Shown: positions 38,248 through 45,131 of the stretch, piece after piece
How the letters are laid out: every line of letters begins with the position of its first letter
Position numbering within the stretch: the first letter of the stretch is position 1
Assembly: GCA_014654065.1 (NCBI GenBank)
Contig: JACWDM010000007.1
Span: 1-64,000 of the forward strand
Direction of reading: 5' to 3'
Length of the DNA stretch: 64,000 nucleotides
Source: Pelagibacterales bacterium SAG-MED15
GTDB lineage: Bacteria; Pseudomonadota; Alphaproteobacteria; Pelagibacterales; Pelagibacteraceae
Made by a program: the position numbers and the translations under genes
Notes under the pieces: model-generated
What the model saw: the letters and a program-made list of their open reading frames with translations, nothing else
What the model was told of the DNA's origin: nothing
Database searches by the model: none

Positions 38248-38979
38248 ATGCCTAGAAAAAAAATTACAAAAAAAAATAAGGGAAGCGGTATAGCAAAAAT
38301 TGCAACTTTTACAGCTTCTTCTATATCATCTGCATATAGCTCTTATAAAAAAAAGCAAGAGCAAAAGAAAATTGATGAAATTAAATTAAAAAAACTCGCT
38401 GAGAACAATAAAGTTATTCAAGAAAGAAAAGATCTAAAAGTAAGAGAAGACCATTTGAAAAAGGAATTAGAAAAATTAAAACTTAAAGAAGAGAACATTA
38501 AATTAAAAGAAAAGGATTTAAAATTAAAAGAAGAAAAAGTAAAAATTGAAAACGATAAGTTGATAAAGAAAGACGAAGAATTAAGTCTTATTTCAAAAGA
38601 TTTGAGGTTAAAAGAAAAGGAGTTAAGATCAAGGGATGAAGAGCAAAATAGAAAAGATATTGACCTTAAAGTAAGAGAAGAAGATCAGAGAATAAAAGAA
38701 CAAAGAGAAAGTAAGAGAAAACGAAGGGAACAAAAATTAAAAGAAATTAAAGAACAAGAGAAAATAAAATTAGAAAATCAAAAATTAAAAGAGTGGGAAG
38801 AAAAATTTGACCTTGAACAAAAGAGAAAAGAAGAAGAGGAAAGATTAAGAGAGGAAAAATTAATTAGAAGAGAACGAGAAAGAGCTTTAAGATTTCAAAA
38901 TAATAATAAAGATGAATTAAAAGAAGAAATATCTACAAGACTAAAAAACTTCGAAATTAAACAATCTAGAGAAAATTAA
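38248..38979 (+). CDS. Highly charged helical protein with 13 consecutive heptads (unknown function)
   Basis: I do not recognise a family. The 243 residues begin with a Lys-rich segment (MPRKKITKKNKGSG) and a short amphipathic, Ser/Ala-rich stretch (GIAKIATFTASSISSAYSSY). Residues 63-153 form 13 uninterrupted seven-residue units, e.g. LKLKEEN, IKLKEKD, LKLKEEK, VKIENDK, LRLKEKE, LRSRDEE, with an aliphatic first position, often a second aliphatic at position three, and alternating Lys/Glu elsewhere. The rest continues as Glu/Lys/Arg-rich helix to residue 215. This predicts one very long helix, a coiled coil or a stable single alpha-helix. No signal peptide or membrane segment is evident. It stands alone between an MFS gene and a small ORF6C-like gene. 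Confidence 0.7.
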   Translation: MPRKKITKKNKGSGIAKIATFTASSISSAYSSYKKKQEQKKIDEIKLKKLAENNKVIQERKDLKVREDHLKKELEKLKLKEENIKLKEKDLKLKEEKVKIENDKLIKKDEELSLISKDLRLKEKELRSRDEEQNRKDIDLKVREEDQRIKEQRESKRKRREQKLKEIKEQEKIKLENQKLKEWEEKFDLEQKRKEEEERLREEKLIRRERERALRFQNNNKDELKEEISTRLKNFEIKQSREN

Positions 38980-38998
38980 AATCACTCCTAAAATAAAA

Positions 38999-39050
38999 AA
39001 ACCAAAAATACTTTCTCAACAAACCAAAATATATTGAGATAAACCAAAAT
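38999..39050. repeat. Three direct repeats AAACCAAAA in the leader of the small ORF6C-like gene
   Basis: AAACCAAAA occurs at 38999, 39021 and 39041 (spacing 22 and 20 bp; the last two share AAACCAAAAT). The middle copy lies in the loop of an inverted repeat TCTCAA (39014-39019) / TTGAGA (39034-39039). The spacing of about two helical turns suggests an operator or iteron-like site, but the region is AT-rich. Confidence 0.45.
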
Positions 39051-39054
39051 TTGT

Positions 39055-39288
39055 ATGTATATGAATAAAGAAAATGCTAGTAAACTATGGAAATTAATTC
39101 AGGAAGCTGGTGATTATTTACAAGGACAACTTCCTGATCATCCTAATCATCCCAAGGGAAGGAATGCCTATGCTCATGTTGCCATATGTATAAAAAGTAA
39201 ATTTAAATGTAGTTATAAAGATATAGACGATAAGAAGTTTAATGATGTTATAAATTATATTAAGTTTTTAAAAAATAATCCTAACTAA
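39055..39288 (+). CDS. Small ORF6C-like protein, function unknown
   Basis: A 77-residue basic protein without membrane segment. It contains QLPDHPNHPKGRNAYAHVAI and SKFKCSYKDIDDKKFNDVIN followed by YIKFL. The SYKDI..KKF..V..YI pattern resembles the end of the ORF6C domain found in phage antirepressors and bacterial relatives, which would hint at nucleic-acid binding; this is resemblance by eye only. The direct repeats immediately upstream make autoregulation a reasonable guess. The first codons are ATGTATATGAAT, so ATG 39061 is an alternative start. Its stop abuts the stop of the convergent amidinotransferase gene. Confidence 0.65.
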   Translation: MYMNKENASKLWKLIQEAGDYLQGQLPDHPNHPKGRNAYAHVAICIKSKFKCSYKDIDDKKFNDVINYIKFLKNNPN

Positions 39289-40404
39289 TTACTGTTTTGG
39301 GAAGTAATCCTTTAACTCCCCTTCTCTATAAACATCCGCAGTACAGCAATGGAGTCCACCACCAAAAGCATATGCATCTCTAAGGTCGACTGGGATTACT
39401 TCCATTCCTAACTTATCTAATTGTTCAGCTTGATAAACTTCACTTTTTTCTACACATACTGTTTTTGGATCTAGCACAAGAACATTCATGGATAGCCATA
39501 CCGATGAATAACATAATGCAGGAGGTGAGTTATGTGCAGGCTGCGCAGAGTCAATTATTTTCCATCCATTGTTCTCAAATAGTTTTCTCTGTTCTGGTGG
39601 AAGTCTTCTTTGAGGATTATTAATAATTATTCCCTCCTTAATAGGAGTAAAAGTTGCATCTATATGTATTGGATAAGGATCTCCAGGAAAATTTACCGTA
39701 TGGACTCTGTGGTCTTTAAAATGTCTTTTAATCCAATCTATTCCTTTTAAATTTGTTGTAAATCCATGTTGAACTACTAAATCTTTCCCAAATCTTAATA
39801 TATCTGCTGCATCGAAGAGAGGCTCTTCTTCAGTTGTTACAAAAAACTTTCTCTCAGTCCACTCAAGTCTTTTTTGAATTCCAATTTTATCTGATAAATA
39901 ATCTTTTCTATAGTCTTCGTCTGTCAATCTCGGCTTTGGTGCAGATTCGTGACGCATGTTAGGATCGGAGTCATAATAATTTTTTAATAAAGGTCGATAA
40001 CATAGGTATTCAAACCATCTACATCTATAACTCATGGTAGCTTCTAATATTTCATTACCTACCGTTAATAGAACATCTCTTGGTGGCATACATCCAAACA
40101 TAGTCTCCGCTTTCCAATCTGGTGTTGAAATATTTTGATTAAAATTAATTGGCGTTGGTCTATCAACTTTAATTCCTCTTTTGGCAAGTATGTCTGAAAA
40201 ATTATCTAAAAGTTGATTTGCTTTATCGACTGTATCTTTAGTCCTAGGTCCAAATTTACCTCTCATATCTGAGTCTTCTGGCACTTTTGCATCTAATGCT
40301 GGTTCAGGTGCGGGTATACATGTGCCATCAGCTTTTCCGACAATTACGTGTTTTAAAGGATCCCACTCATTCCAACTATTTACAATAACTTTAGTAGTTT
40401 CCAT
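39289..40404 (-). CDS. Glycine amidinotransferase-family enzyme
   Basis: Guanidino-group-modifying enzyme of the AGAT (GATM) type, which transfers the amidino group from arginine to glycine to give guanidinoacetate and ornithine. The 371 residues carry the family motifs NSWNEWDPLKHVIVGKADG, MFGCMPPRDVLLTVGNEILE, EEEPLFDAADILRFGKDLVV (substrate Asp), PIHIDATFTPIKEGIIINNP (catalytic His) and AFGGGLHCCTADV with the catalytic Cys, probably Cys353. It matches AGAT over its whole length. The actual amidino acceptor is unknown. It is 2 bp downstream of an EamA carrier gene on the same strand, so the two probably act on one metabolite. Confidence 0.85.
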   Translation of the reverse strand: METTKVIVNSWNEWDPLKHVIVGKADGTCIPAPEPALDAKVPEDSDMRGKFGPRTKDTVDKANQLLDNFSDILAKRGIKVDRPTPINFNQNISTPDWKAETMFGCMPPRDVLLTVGNEILEATMSYRCRWFEYLCYRPLLKNYYDSDPNMRHESAPKPRLTDEDYRKDYLSDKIGIQKRLEWTERKFFVTTEEEPLFDAADILRFGKDLVVQHGFTTNLKGIDWIKRHFKDHRVHTVNFPGDPYPIHIDATFTPIKEGIIINNPQRRLPPEQRKLFENNGWKIIDSAQPAHNSPPALCYSSVWLSMNVLVLDPKTVCVEKSEVYQAEQLDKLGMEVIPVDLRDAYAFGGGLHCCTADVYREGELKDYFPKQ

Positions 40405-40406
40405 TT

Positions 40407-41312
40407 TTAATTTAATGCTATGAAACGTCTATTATGTTTTATAATCAAACTATAATATATTATAGCTAAAAATATTAAAAAACCTCCAATAACCGTTGTG
40501 TTAGTTGGAACTTCGTTAATACCCAAAATTGGAAGCCATACCCAAAAAATTCCACCTATCACTTCAGTTAAAGACAATAAAGTAAGTTCAGCAGCTGGTA
40601 TAACCTTAGATCCTATTGAATATAAAATTAAACCTAAACAAACTAAAATTCCATGAACAGCGAACAAAGATTGATTCCTGCTTGATGAAATAATTGTAGA
40701 TCCATTATCAATCAAGATAAATATAGAAACTATTGCACAAAAGAGACCAGCAAAAGCTACTGTTGTAAATTTAGGAGTTTCTTTTCTCCATCTTAAAGTT
40801 ACTGAAAAAACTGAAAATCCAAGGGCTGATATAAGTCCAAATAACAAACCAAATAAAGAACCTTTTTCATAATTTCCAAGAGCCATTATAATAATACCAA
40901 CTGTAGCTACAAATATTGCTACCCAAACATTAATTGAAATTGTTTCCTTTAAAAATAAGAAACCTAGCAAAGCAGTAATGAAAGGCATTGCTGCAAGACA
41001 AAGTAAAGTTATTGCTGCACTTGTATGAGTAATAGACCAAATAAATGATATCATAGCTATGCCAAGACCAGCCCCACCAATTAATCCCGACAACCCAATT
41101 TTTTGATAATTTTTATAAAAGTCAAAACCTTCCTCAAAAAATAAATATAAATTTAATATTATAAATATCGTGATACCTCTAGCAAACAAATACTGCCATG
41201 GAACTAATTCTGGTTGATCCATATAACGAACTACCAAAGGACCAAAGGACCAGAGTATTCCAGCAATTAAGACAACAGGTATTGCGACATTTTCATTCTT
41301 AAGTCTGAACAT
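40407..41312 (-). CDS. EamA/DMT family transporter paired with the amidinotransferase
   Basis: A 301-residue carrier with ten membrane segments and two EamA repeats (VPWQYLFARGITIFIILNLY... HTSAAITLLCLAAMPFITAL in the first, SALGFSVFSVTLRWRKETPK and AAELTLLSLTEVIGGIFWVW in the second). Substrate unknown. The gene ends 2 bp before the amidinotransferase start, so co-translation is likely and the carrier may move the amidinotransferase substrate or product. A TATAAT box for this gene (minus strand, 41364-41359) lies between the arms of an inverted repeat. Confidence 0.82.
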   Translation of the reverse strand: MFRLKNENVAIPVVLIAGILWSFGPLVVRYMDQPELVPWQYLFARGITIFIILNLYLFFEEGFDFYKNYQKIGLSGLIGGAGLGIAMISFIWSITHTSAAITLLCLAAMPFITALLGFLFLKETISINVWVAIFVATVGIIIMALGNYEKGSLFGLLFGLISALGFSVFSVTLRWRKETPKFTTVAFAGLFCAIVSIFILIDNGSTIISSSRNQSLFAVHGILVCLGLILYSIGSKVIPAAELTLLSLTEVIGGIFWVWLPILGINEVPTNTTVIGGFLIFLAIIYYSLIIKHNRRFIALN

Positions 41313-41342
41313 TTTGTATCTTTATTGATAAATTTGACTTAC

Positions 41343-41381
41343 TACAATAAAAATTTAAATTATAAATAGAAGTTTATTGTA
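41343..41381. promoter_or_regulatory. Inverted repeat around a -10 box in a divergent spacer (candidate operator)
   Basis: TACAATAAA (41343-41351) and its exact complement TTTATTGTA (41373-41381) are separated by 21 bp, arm centres 30 bp apart. Between them on the minus strand is TATAAT (41364-41359), a likely -10 for the EamA-amidinotransferase pair. The arrangement fits a dimeric repressor site, but 9-bp inverted repeats occur by chance in such AT-rich DNA. Confidence 0.35.
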
Positions 41382-41427
41382 ATAAAAAAATTACATCCTC
41401 AACTTTAAGTTGTTTATAAGTTATAAA

Positions 41428-41829
41428 ATGGACTTGGAAATTTTTAAATTAGCTGCAAATAATAAAAATAATAATCTTTTAAAAAATTATGATTATATCC
41501 TAAAACAAAAAAATTCTATGTGCGGTGATGAAATAGAAATTTCAATTAAATTAAAAAATAAAAAAATCTACAGAATTGGATATACCTGTAAATCTTGCAT
41601 ATATACTCAGGCATCAGCAAGTCTACTTTCAAATTTTTTAAAAAATAAATCTTTTGATGAGATAAAAGAATTAAAATTATTATTAGAAAAATTTTTTAAA
41701 AAAGAACTTACTAAGCTACCAAGAAAGCAATTAGTCTTTTCTAAATTAATTAATAAACACAATTTAGCTAGAAAAGAATGTTTGATGTTACCTTTTATCA
41801 CTCTTAATAAAATGATTGAAAAGTTGTAA
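41428..41829 (+). CDS. NifU/IscU-like (SufU-type) Fe-S scaffold-like protein
   Basis: About 133 residues from ATG 41428; an upstream TTG at 41410 is less likely. It has the three-Cys layout of IscU/SufU scaffolds: SMCGDEIEISI (Cys32), YTCKSCIYTQASASLLS (Cys54 and Cys57, the latter aligning with the scaffold Cys before the ASAS motif) and ARKECLMLPF (Cys118). Such proteins assemble Fe-S clusters or relay sulfur to the SUF system. The extra Cys54 makes a CxxC pair not usual in SufU. No suf genes are nearby. The next gene (HPP) follows after 8 bp. Confidence 0.75.
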   Translation: MDLEIFKLAANNKNNNLLKNYDYILKQKNSMCGDEIEISIKLKNKKIYRIGYTCKSCIYTQASASLLSNFLKNKSFDEIKELKLLLEKFFKKELTKLPRKQLVFSKLINKHNLARKECLMLPFITLNKMIEKL

Positions 41830-41837
41830 GCTGGTAT

Positions 41838-42302
41838 ATGGATAAAGAAAAATTTTTAAAATCAATAATAGCAGCTATTTTTTCATTTTTTACAATAGGT
41901 TTATTGACATTATTAACTTATAAGACAGAGTTAGGTATTTTTCTTATAGCATCATTTGGTTCTACCATGGTGCTTTTATATGGTTATCCTGAAAGTCCAT
42001 TTGCTCAACCAAAAAATGTTTTTTTTGGTCATCTACTTACTTCTGTGGTCGGTGTGATTTGTTTATATTTAATTCCTTTACCAGATTATATTTTAATTCC
42101 GATTGCAGTAGGTCTAGGGGTTGGTTTAATGATTTTATTTAATGTAACTCACCCACCAGCTGGGGGAAATCCAGTTATTATTATTATTGGAGGCGTATCA
42201 ATTAATTATTTATTCAGCCCTATAATTACTGGTTCTATTTTAATTCTAGTTTTTGGTGTAGTCTTAAATAGATTTATATTAAAGAAAAATTACCCAAAAT
42301 AG
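41838..42302 (+). CDS. HPP family membrane protein
   Basis: A 154-residue protein with four to five membrane segments. It has the HPP family hallmarks: a FGSTMVLLYGYPESPFAQPK loop, HLLTSVVGVICLYLIPLP, and NVTHPPAGGNPVIIII with the name-giving HPP motif. HPP proteins of cyanobacteria and plants are nitrite transporters of the plastid or plasma membrane; the substrate here is unknown. It is 8 bp after the Fe-S scaffold-like gene. Confidence 0.85.
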   Translation: MDKEKFLKSIIAAIFSFFTIGLLTLLTYKTELGIFLIASFGSTMVLLYGYPESPFAQPKNVFFGHLLTSVVGVICLYLIPLPDYILIPIAVGLGVGLMILFNVTHPPAGGNPVIIIIGGVSINYLFSPIITGSILILVFGVVLNRFILKKNYPK

Positions 42303-42311
42303 CCACTATTT

Positions 42312-42384
42312 ATTTGCTACTGTATCGCAAATTCTGTAGATTGCTTTAAAAATTAAATAGCTTCATAAGCAAATTTTACAGGAG
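42312..42384 (+). promoter_or_regulatory. Structured leader and strong ribosome-binding site of formate dehydrogenase
   Basis: The 87-bp spacer holds two possible hairpins: ATTTGC (42312-42317) with GCAAAT (42327-42332), and TTGCTT (42341-42346) with AAGCAA (42367-42372). AGGAG follows at 42380-42384, five bases before the ATG at 42390. The AAGCAAAT strand could also pair with the first ATTTGC arm, allowing alternative folds. The strong Shine-Dalgarno is unusual in this window. No known riboswitch core is recognised. Confidence 0.4.
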
Positions 42385-42389
42385 AAAAA

Positions 42390-43589
42390 ATGAAAATATT
42401 ATGTGTATTATACGATGATCCGAAGAGTGGAATGCCAAAATCTTATCCACTATCTAACTTACCAAAATTAGAAAAATATCCAGACGGTATGACTTTACCT
42501 AATCCAAAAGGTAGAGATTTTACGCCAGGTGAATTACTTGGATGTGTGTCTGGTGAACTTGGTTTAAGAAAATTTTTAGAAAGTAATGGTCATGAATATA
42601 TTGTGACTAATAGTAAAGACGGAGATGGAAATGAAGCTGACAAGCATATTGTCGATGCTGATATTGTAATATCACAACCCTTTTTTCCTTATTATTTAAC
42701 AAAAGAAAAAATTGCGAAAGCTAAAAATTTAAAAATGGCAATTACAGCAGGTATTGGATCTGACCATGTTGATTTACAAGCTGCTATGGATAACAATATT
42801 GATGTCGTTGAAGTTACATTTTGTAATTCAAGATCAGTTGCGGAACACATTGTAATGATGATTGTATCAATGGTTAGAGATTACCATAACCAGCACAGAA
42901 TTGTAAATGAAGGTGGATGGAACATTGCCGATGCAGTTCAAAGAAGTTATGACGTTGAGGGTATGCACATAGGAACAGTAGCAGCTGGAAGAATTGGACT
43001 AGATGCTTTAAGAAAAATGAAACCTTTCGATGTGCATTTGCATTATTTTGACCGTCATAAATTACCTGATAGTGTAGAAAAAGAATTAAATCTTACTTTT
43101 CATGAATCGGTTGAGTCTATGGTAAAAGTTTGTGATGTGGTAACTATAAACTGCCCATTACACCCTGAAACTGAAAATTTATTCAATAAAAATATGATAA
43201 GCAAAATGAAAAAAGGTGCTTACATAGTAAATACAGCTAGAGGTAAAATTTGTAACAAAGATGATATAGCGGAAGCTTTGAAATCTGGACAACTTAGTGG
43301 TTATGCTGGTGATGTGTGGTTTCCACAACCCGCTCCTAATGATCACGTTTGGAGAAGTATGCCTAATCATGGTATGACACCACATACATCTGGAACATCT
43401 TTATCTGCACAAACAAGATATGCGGATGGAGTTAGAGAAATTCTTGAATGTTTCTTCGACAAAAAACCAATCAGAGATCAATATCTAATTGTAAAAGATG
43501 GACAATTAGCAGGTATGGGTGCACACTCATACAGTAAAGGATCTGCTACTAGTGGTTCTGAAGAAGCAGCAAAATACAAGAAAAAATAA
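42390..43589 (+). CDS. fdh: NAD-dependent formate dehydrogenase
   Basis: Metal-free D-2-hydroxyacid dehydrogenase-fold enzyme that oxidises formate to CO2 with NAD. The 399 residues show MKILCVLYDDPKSGMPKSYP, ISQPFFPYYLTKEKI, the formate-site TAGIGSDHVDLQAAM, EVTFCNSRSVAEHIVMMI, the Rossmann GTVAAGRIGLDALRK (variant GxGxxG), NTARGKICNKDDIAEAL and the catalytic MTPHTSGTSLSAQTRYADG (His). It matches methylotroph-type FDH along its length. In SAR11 it would serve as the last step of C1 oxidation, yielding NADH. It is monocistronic by appearance: own leader, strong ribosome site and downstream hairpin. Confidence 0.95.
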   Translation: MKILCVLYDDPKSGMPKSYPLSNLPKLEKYPDGMTLPNPKGRDFTPGELLGCVSGELGLRKFLESNGHEYIVTNSKDGDGNEADKHIVDADIVISQPFFPYYLTKEKIAKAKNLKMAITAGIGSDHVDLQAAMDNNIDVVEVTFCNSRSVAEHIVMMIVSMVRDYHNQHRIVNEGGWNIADAVQRSYDVEGMHIGTVAAGRIGLDALRKMKPFDVHLHYFDRHKLPDSVEKELNLTFHESVESMVKVCDVVTINCPLHPETENLFNKNMISKMKKGAYIVNTARGKICNKDDIAEALKSGQLSGYAGDVWFPQPAPNDHVWRSMPNHGMTPHTSGTSLSAQTRYADGVREILECFFDKKPIRDQYLIVKDGQLAGMGAHSYSKGSATSGSEEAAKYKKK

Positions 43590-43613
43590 TATTAAATATT
43601 TTTTGAAATATTA

Positions 43614-43648
43614 ACTCAAGTTTATATCCTATTGATATAAACTTGAGT
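43614..43648 (+). terminator. Perfect 15-bp hairpin downstream of formate dehydrogenase
   Basis: ACTCAAGTTTATATC (43614-43628) pairs exactly with GATATAAACTTGAGT (43634-43648) around a 5-nt loop CTATT, followed by a T-rich stretch (ATTATTTATAT). It lies 25 bp after the fdh stop and 20 bp before selO. It is the clearest intrinsic-terminator-like structure in the window, though the U-tract is broken; it could act for either strand or as a 3' stabiliser. Confidence 0.7.
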
Positions 43649-43667
43649 ATTATTTATATCTATTCCA

Positions 43668-45131
43668 ATGACGAACAAAAATAAAATAGATTGGAAATTT
43701 GAAAATTCATATCTCCAATTACCTAAAGATATGCAATCTAAACAATTGCCAGATAAAGTTAAAAATCCAAAAATTGTATTAATAAATAATAACTTATCAA
43801 ATGAACTTGGAATTAATTTATCAAACTTAGATCCAGAATATCTTGCATTAGTTTTTTCAGGAAATCAATTACCCACTGGTTCAGATACAATTGCTATGGC
43901 ATATGCAGGACATCAATTTGGTCATTTTACAATCTTAGGTGATGGAAGAGCAATTTTAATTGGAGAACACATTAATAATAAAAAGCAACGATATGAAATC
44001 CAATTTAAAGGATCCGGTAAAACTGAATTTTCAAGAAATGGTGATGGTAAAGCAGCCTTAGGACCAATGTTAAGAGAATATATAATTAGTGAAGCAATGT
44101 ATCACTTGAATATACCTACTACTAGAAGCCTAGCTGTAGTAAAAACAGATGAAAAAGTTATTCGAGAAACTGAGCTGACAAGAGCAATTTTAACTAGAGT
44201 TGCATCTAGTCACATTCGTGTTGGTACATTTCAATATTTTGCATATAAGAAAGATGATGAAAGTTTAAAGTCCTTGGTTAACTATTCAATAGGTCGTCAC
44301 TACCCTGAAATAAAAAATAGTGAAAATATTTATATAAATCTAATAGATAGATTAATGGATAAACAAATTGATTTAGTTGTAAATTGGATGCGTGTTGGCT
44401 TTATTCACGGAGTTATGAATACAGATAATATGGCCCTATCTGGTGAAACTATAGATTATGGACCGTGTGCATTTATGGATAGATATGATCCAAAAACTGT
44501 TTTTAGCTCTATAGATCATTTTGGCAGATATGCTTATTACAACCAACCCTCAATTACTAAATGGAATTTAGCTAGATTTGCAGAGTGTCTAATACCTTTT
44601 CTAGACGCTAATAAAGATGAAGCTATTAAGATTGCTACAGATAAAATAAATGAATTTGATAAAAAATATGAAAAAAAATGGTTAAAAATGATGAGTGATA
44701 AAATTGGATTAATAGATACTGAAAAAGAAGACGAGGTCTTAATTTTAGATTTACTACAGTGGATGCACTCAAATAAAGCTGACTATACAAGTACTTTTTA
44801 TAATTTAATTAATGAAAAAGTTTTTAGTAATCAAATTTATGATAATGCAGATTTTTTAACTTGGAAAGATAGATGGAAAATGCGTTTGTCTAAATACAAA
44901 AATGAAATGGATAAAGTTGAAAAAAAAATGAAATTTTCTAATCCTATTATTATTCCAAGGAATTATAAAGTTGAGGAGGCTTTAAGTGCTGCAGAAAATG
45001 GAGATATGAGTTTAGTAGAGATTTTATTAAAAGCTCTTGAAAAACCTTATGAAAATAATTCTAATCTTAAAGATTTTCAAATAACTGAGAAATTAAATAA
45101 ATCAGGATACAAAACCTATTGTGGTACTTAA
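43668..45131 (+). CDS. selO: SelO/YdiU family pseudokinase protein AMPylase
   Basis: SelO transfers AMP from ATP to protein hydroxyls, linked to redox homeostasis. The 487 residues show AMAYAGHQFGHFTILGDGRA, IQFKGSGKTEFSRNGDGKAA, the LREYIISEAMYHLNIPTTRS block, RVASSHIRVGTFQYF, VGFIHGVMNTDNMALSGETI and DYGPCAFMDRYDP, all typical. The C-terminus ends YKTYCGT, so the redox-active position near the end is Cys rather than selenocysteine. The start follows directly on the hairpin at 43614-43648. It converges on a DAO flavoprotein gene with adjacent stops. Confidence 0.93.
   Translation: MTNKNKIDWKFENSYLQLPKDMQSKQLPDKVKNPKIVLINNNLSNELGINLSNLDPEYLALVFSGNQLPTGSDTIAMAYAGHQFGHFTILGDGRAILIGEHINNKKQRYEIQFKGSGKTEFSRNGDGKAALGPMLREYIISEAMYHLNIPTTRSLAVVKTDEKVIRETELTRAILTRVASSHIRVGTFQYFAYKKDDESLKSLVNYSIGRHYPEIKNSENIYINLIDRLMDKQIDLVVNWMRVGFIHGVMNTDNMALSGETIDYGPCAFMDRYDPKTVFSSIDHFGRYAYYNQPSITKWNLARFAECLIPFLDANKDEAIKIATDKINEFDKKYEKKWLKMMSDKIGLIDTEKEDEVLILDLLQWMHSNKADYTSTFYNLINEKVFSNQIYDNADFLTWKDRWKMRLSKYKNEMDKVEKKMKFSNPIIIPRNYKVEEALSAAENGDMSLVEILLKALEKPYENNSNLKDFQITEKLNKSGYKTYCGT

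Noticed and set aside
38434..38706. Periodic 21-bp pattern considered as a CRISPR or tandem satellite array.
   Set aside because: The units are degenerate at DNA level, lie in frame in a coding sequence and are explained by protein heptads; there are no constant repeats with unique spacers.
42303..42389. The fdh leader as a known riboswitch (glycine, SAM-V or TPP).
   Set aside because: It is short and I see none of the conserved cores of those classes; only two small hairpins are supported.
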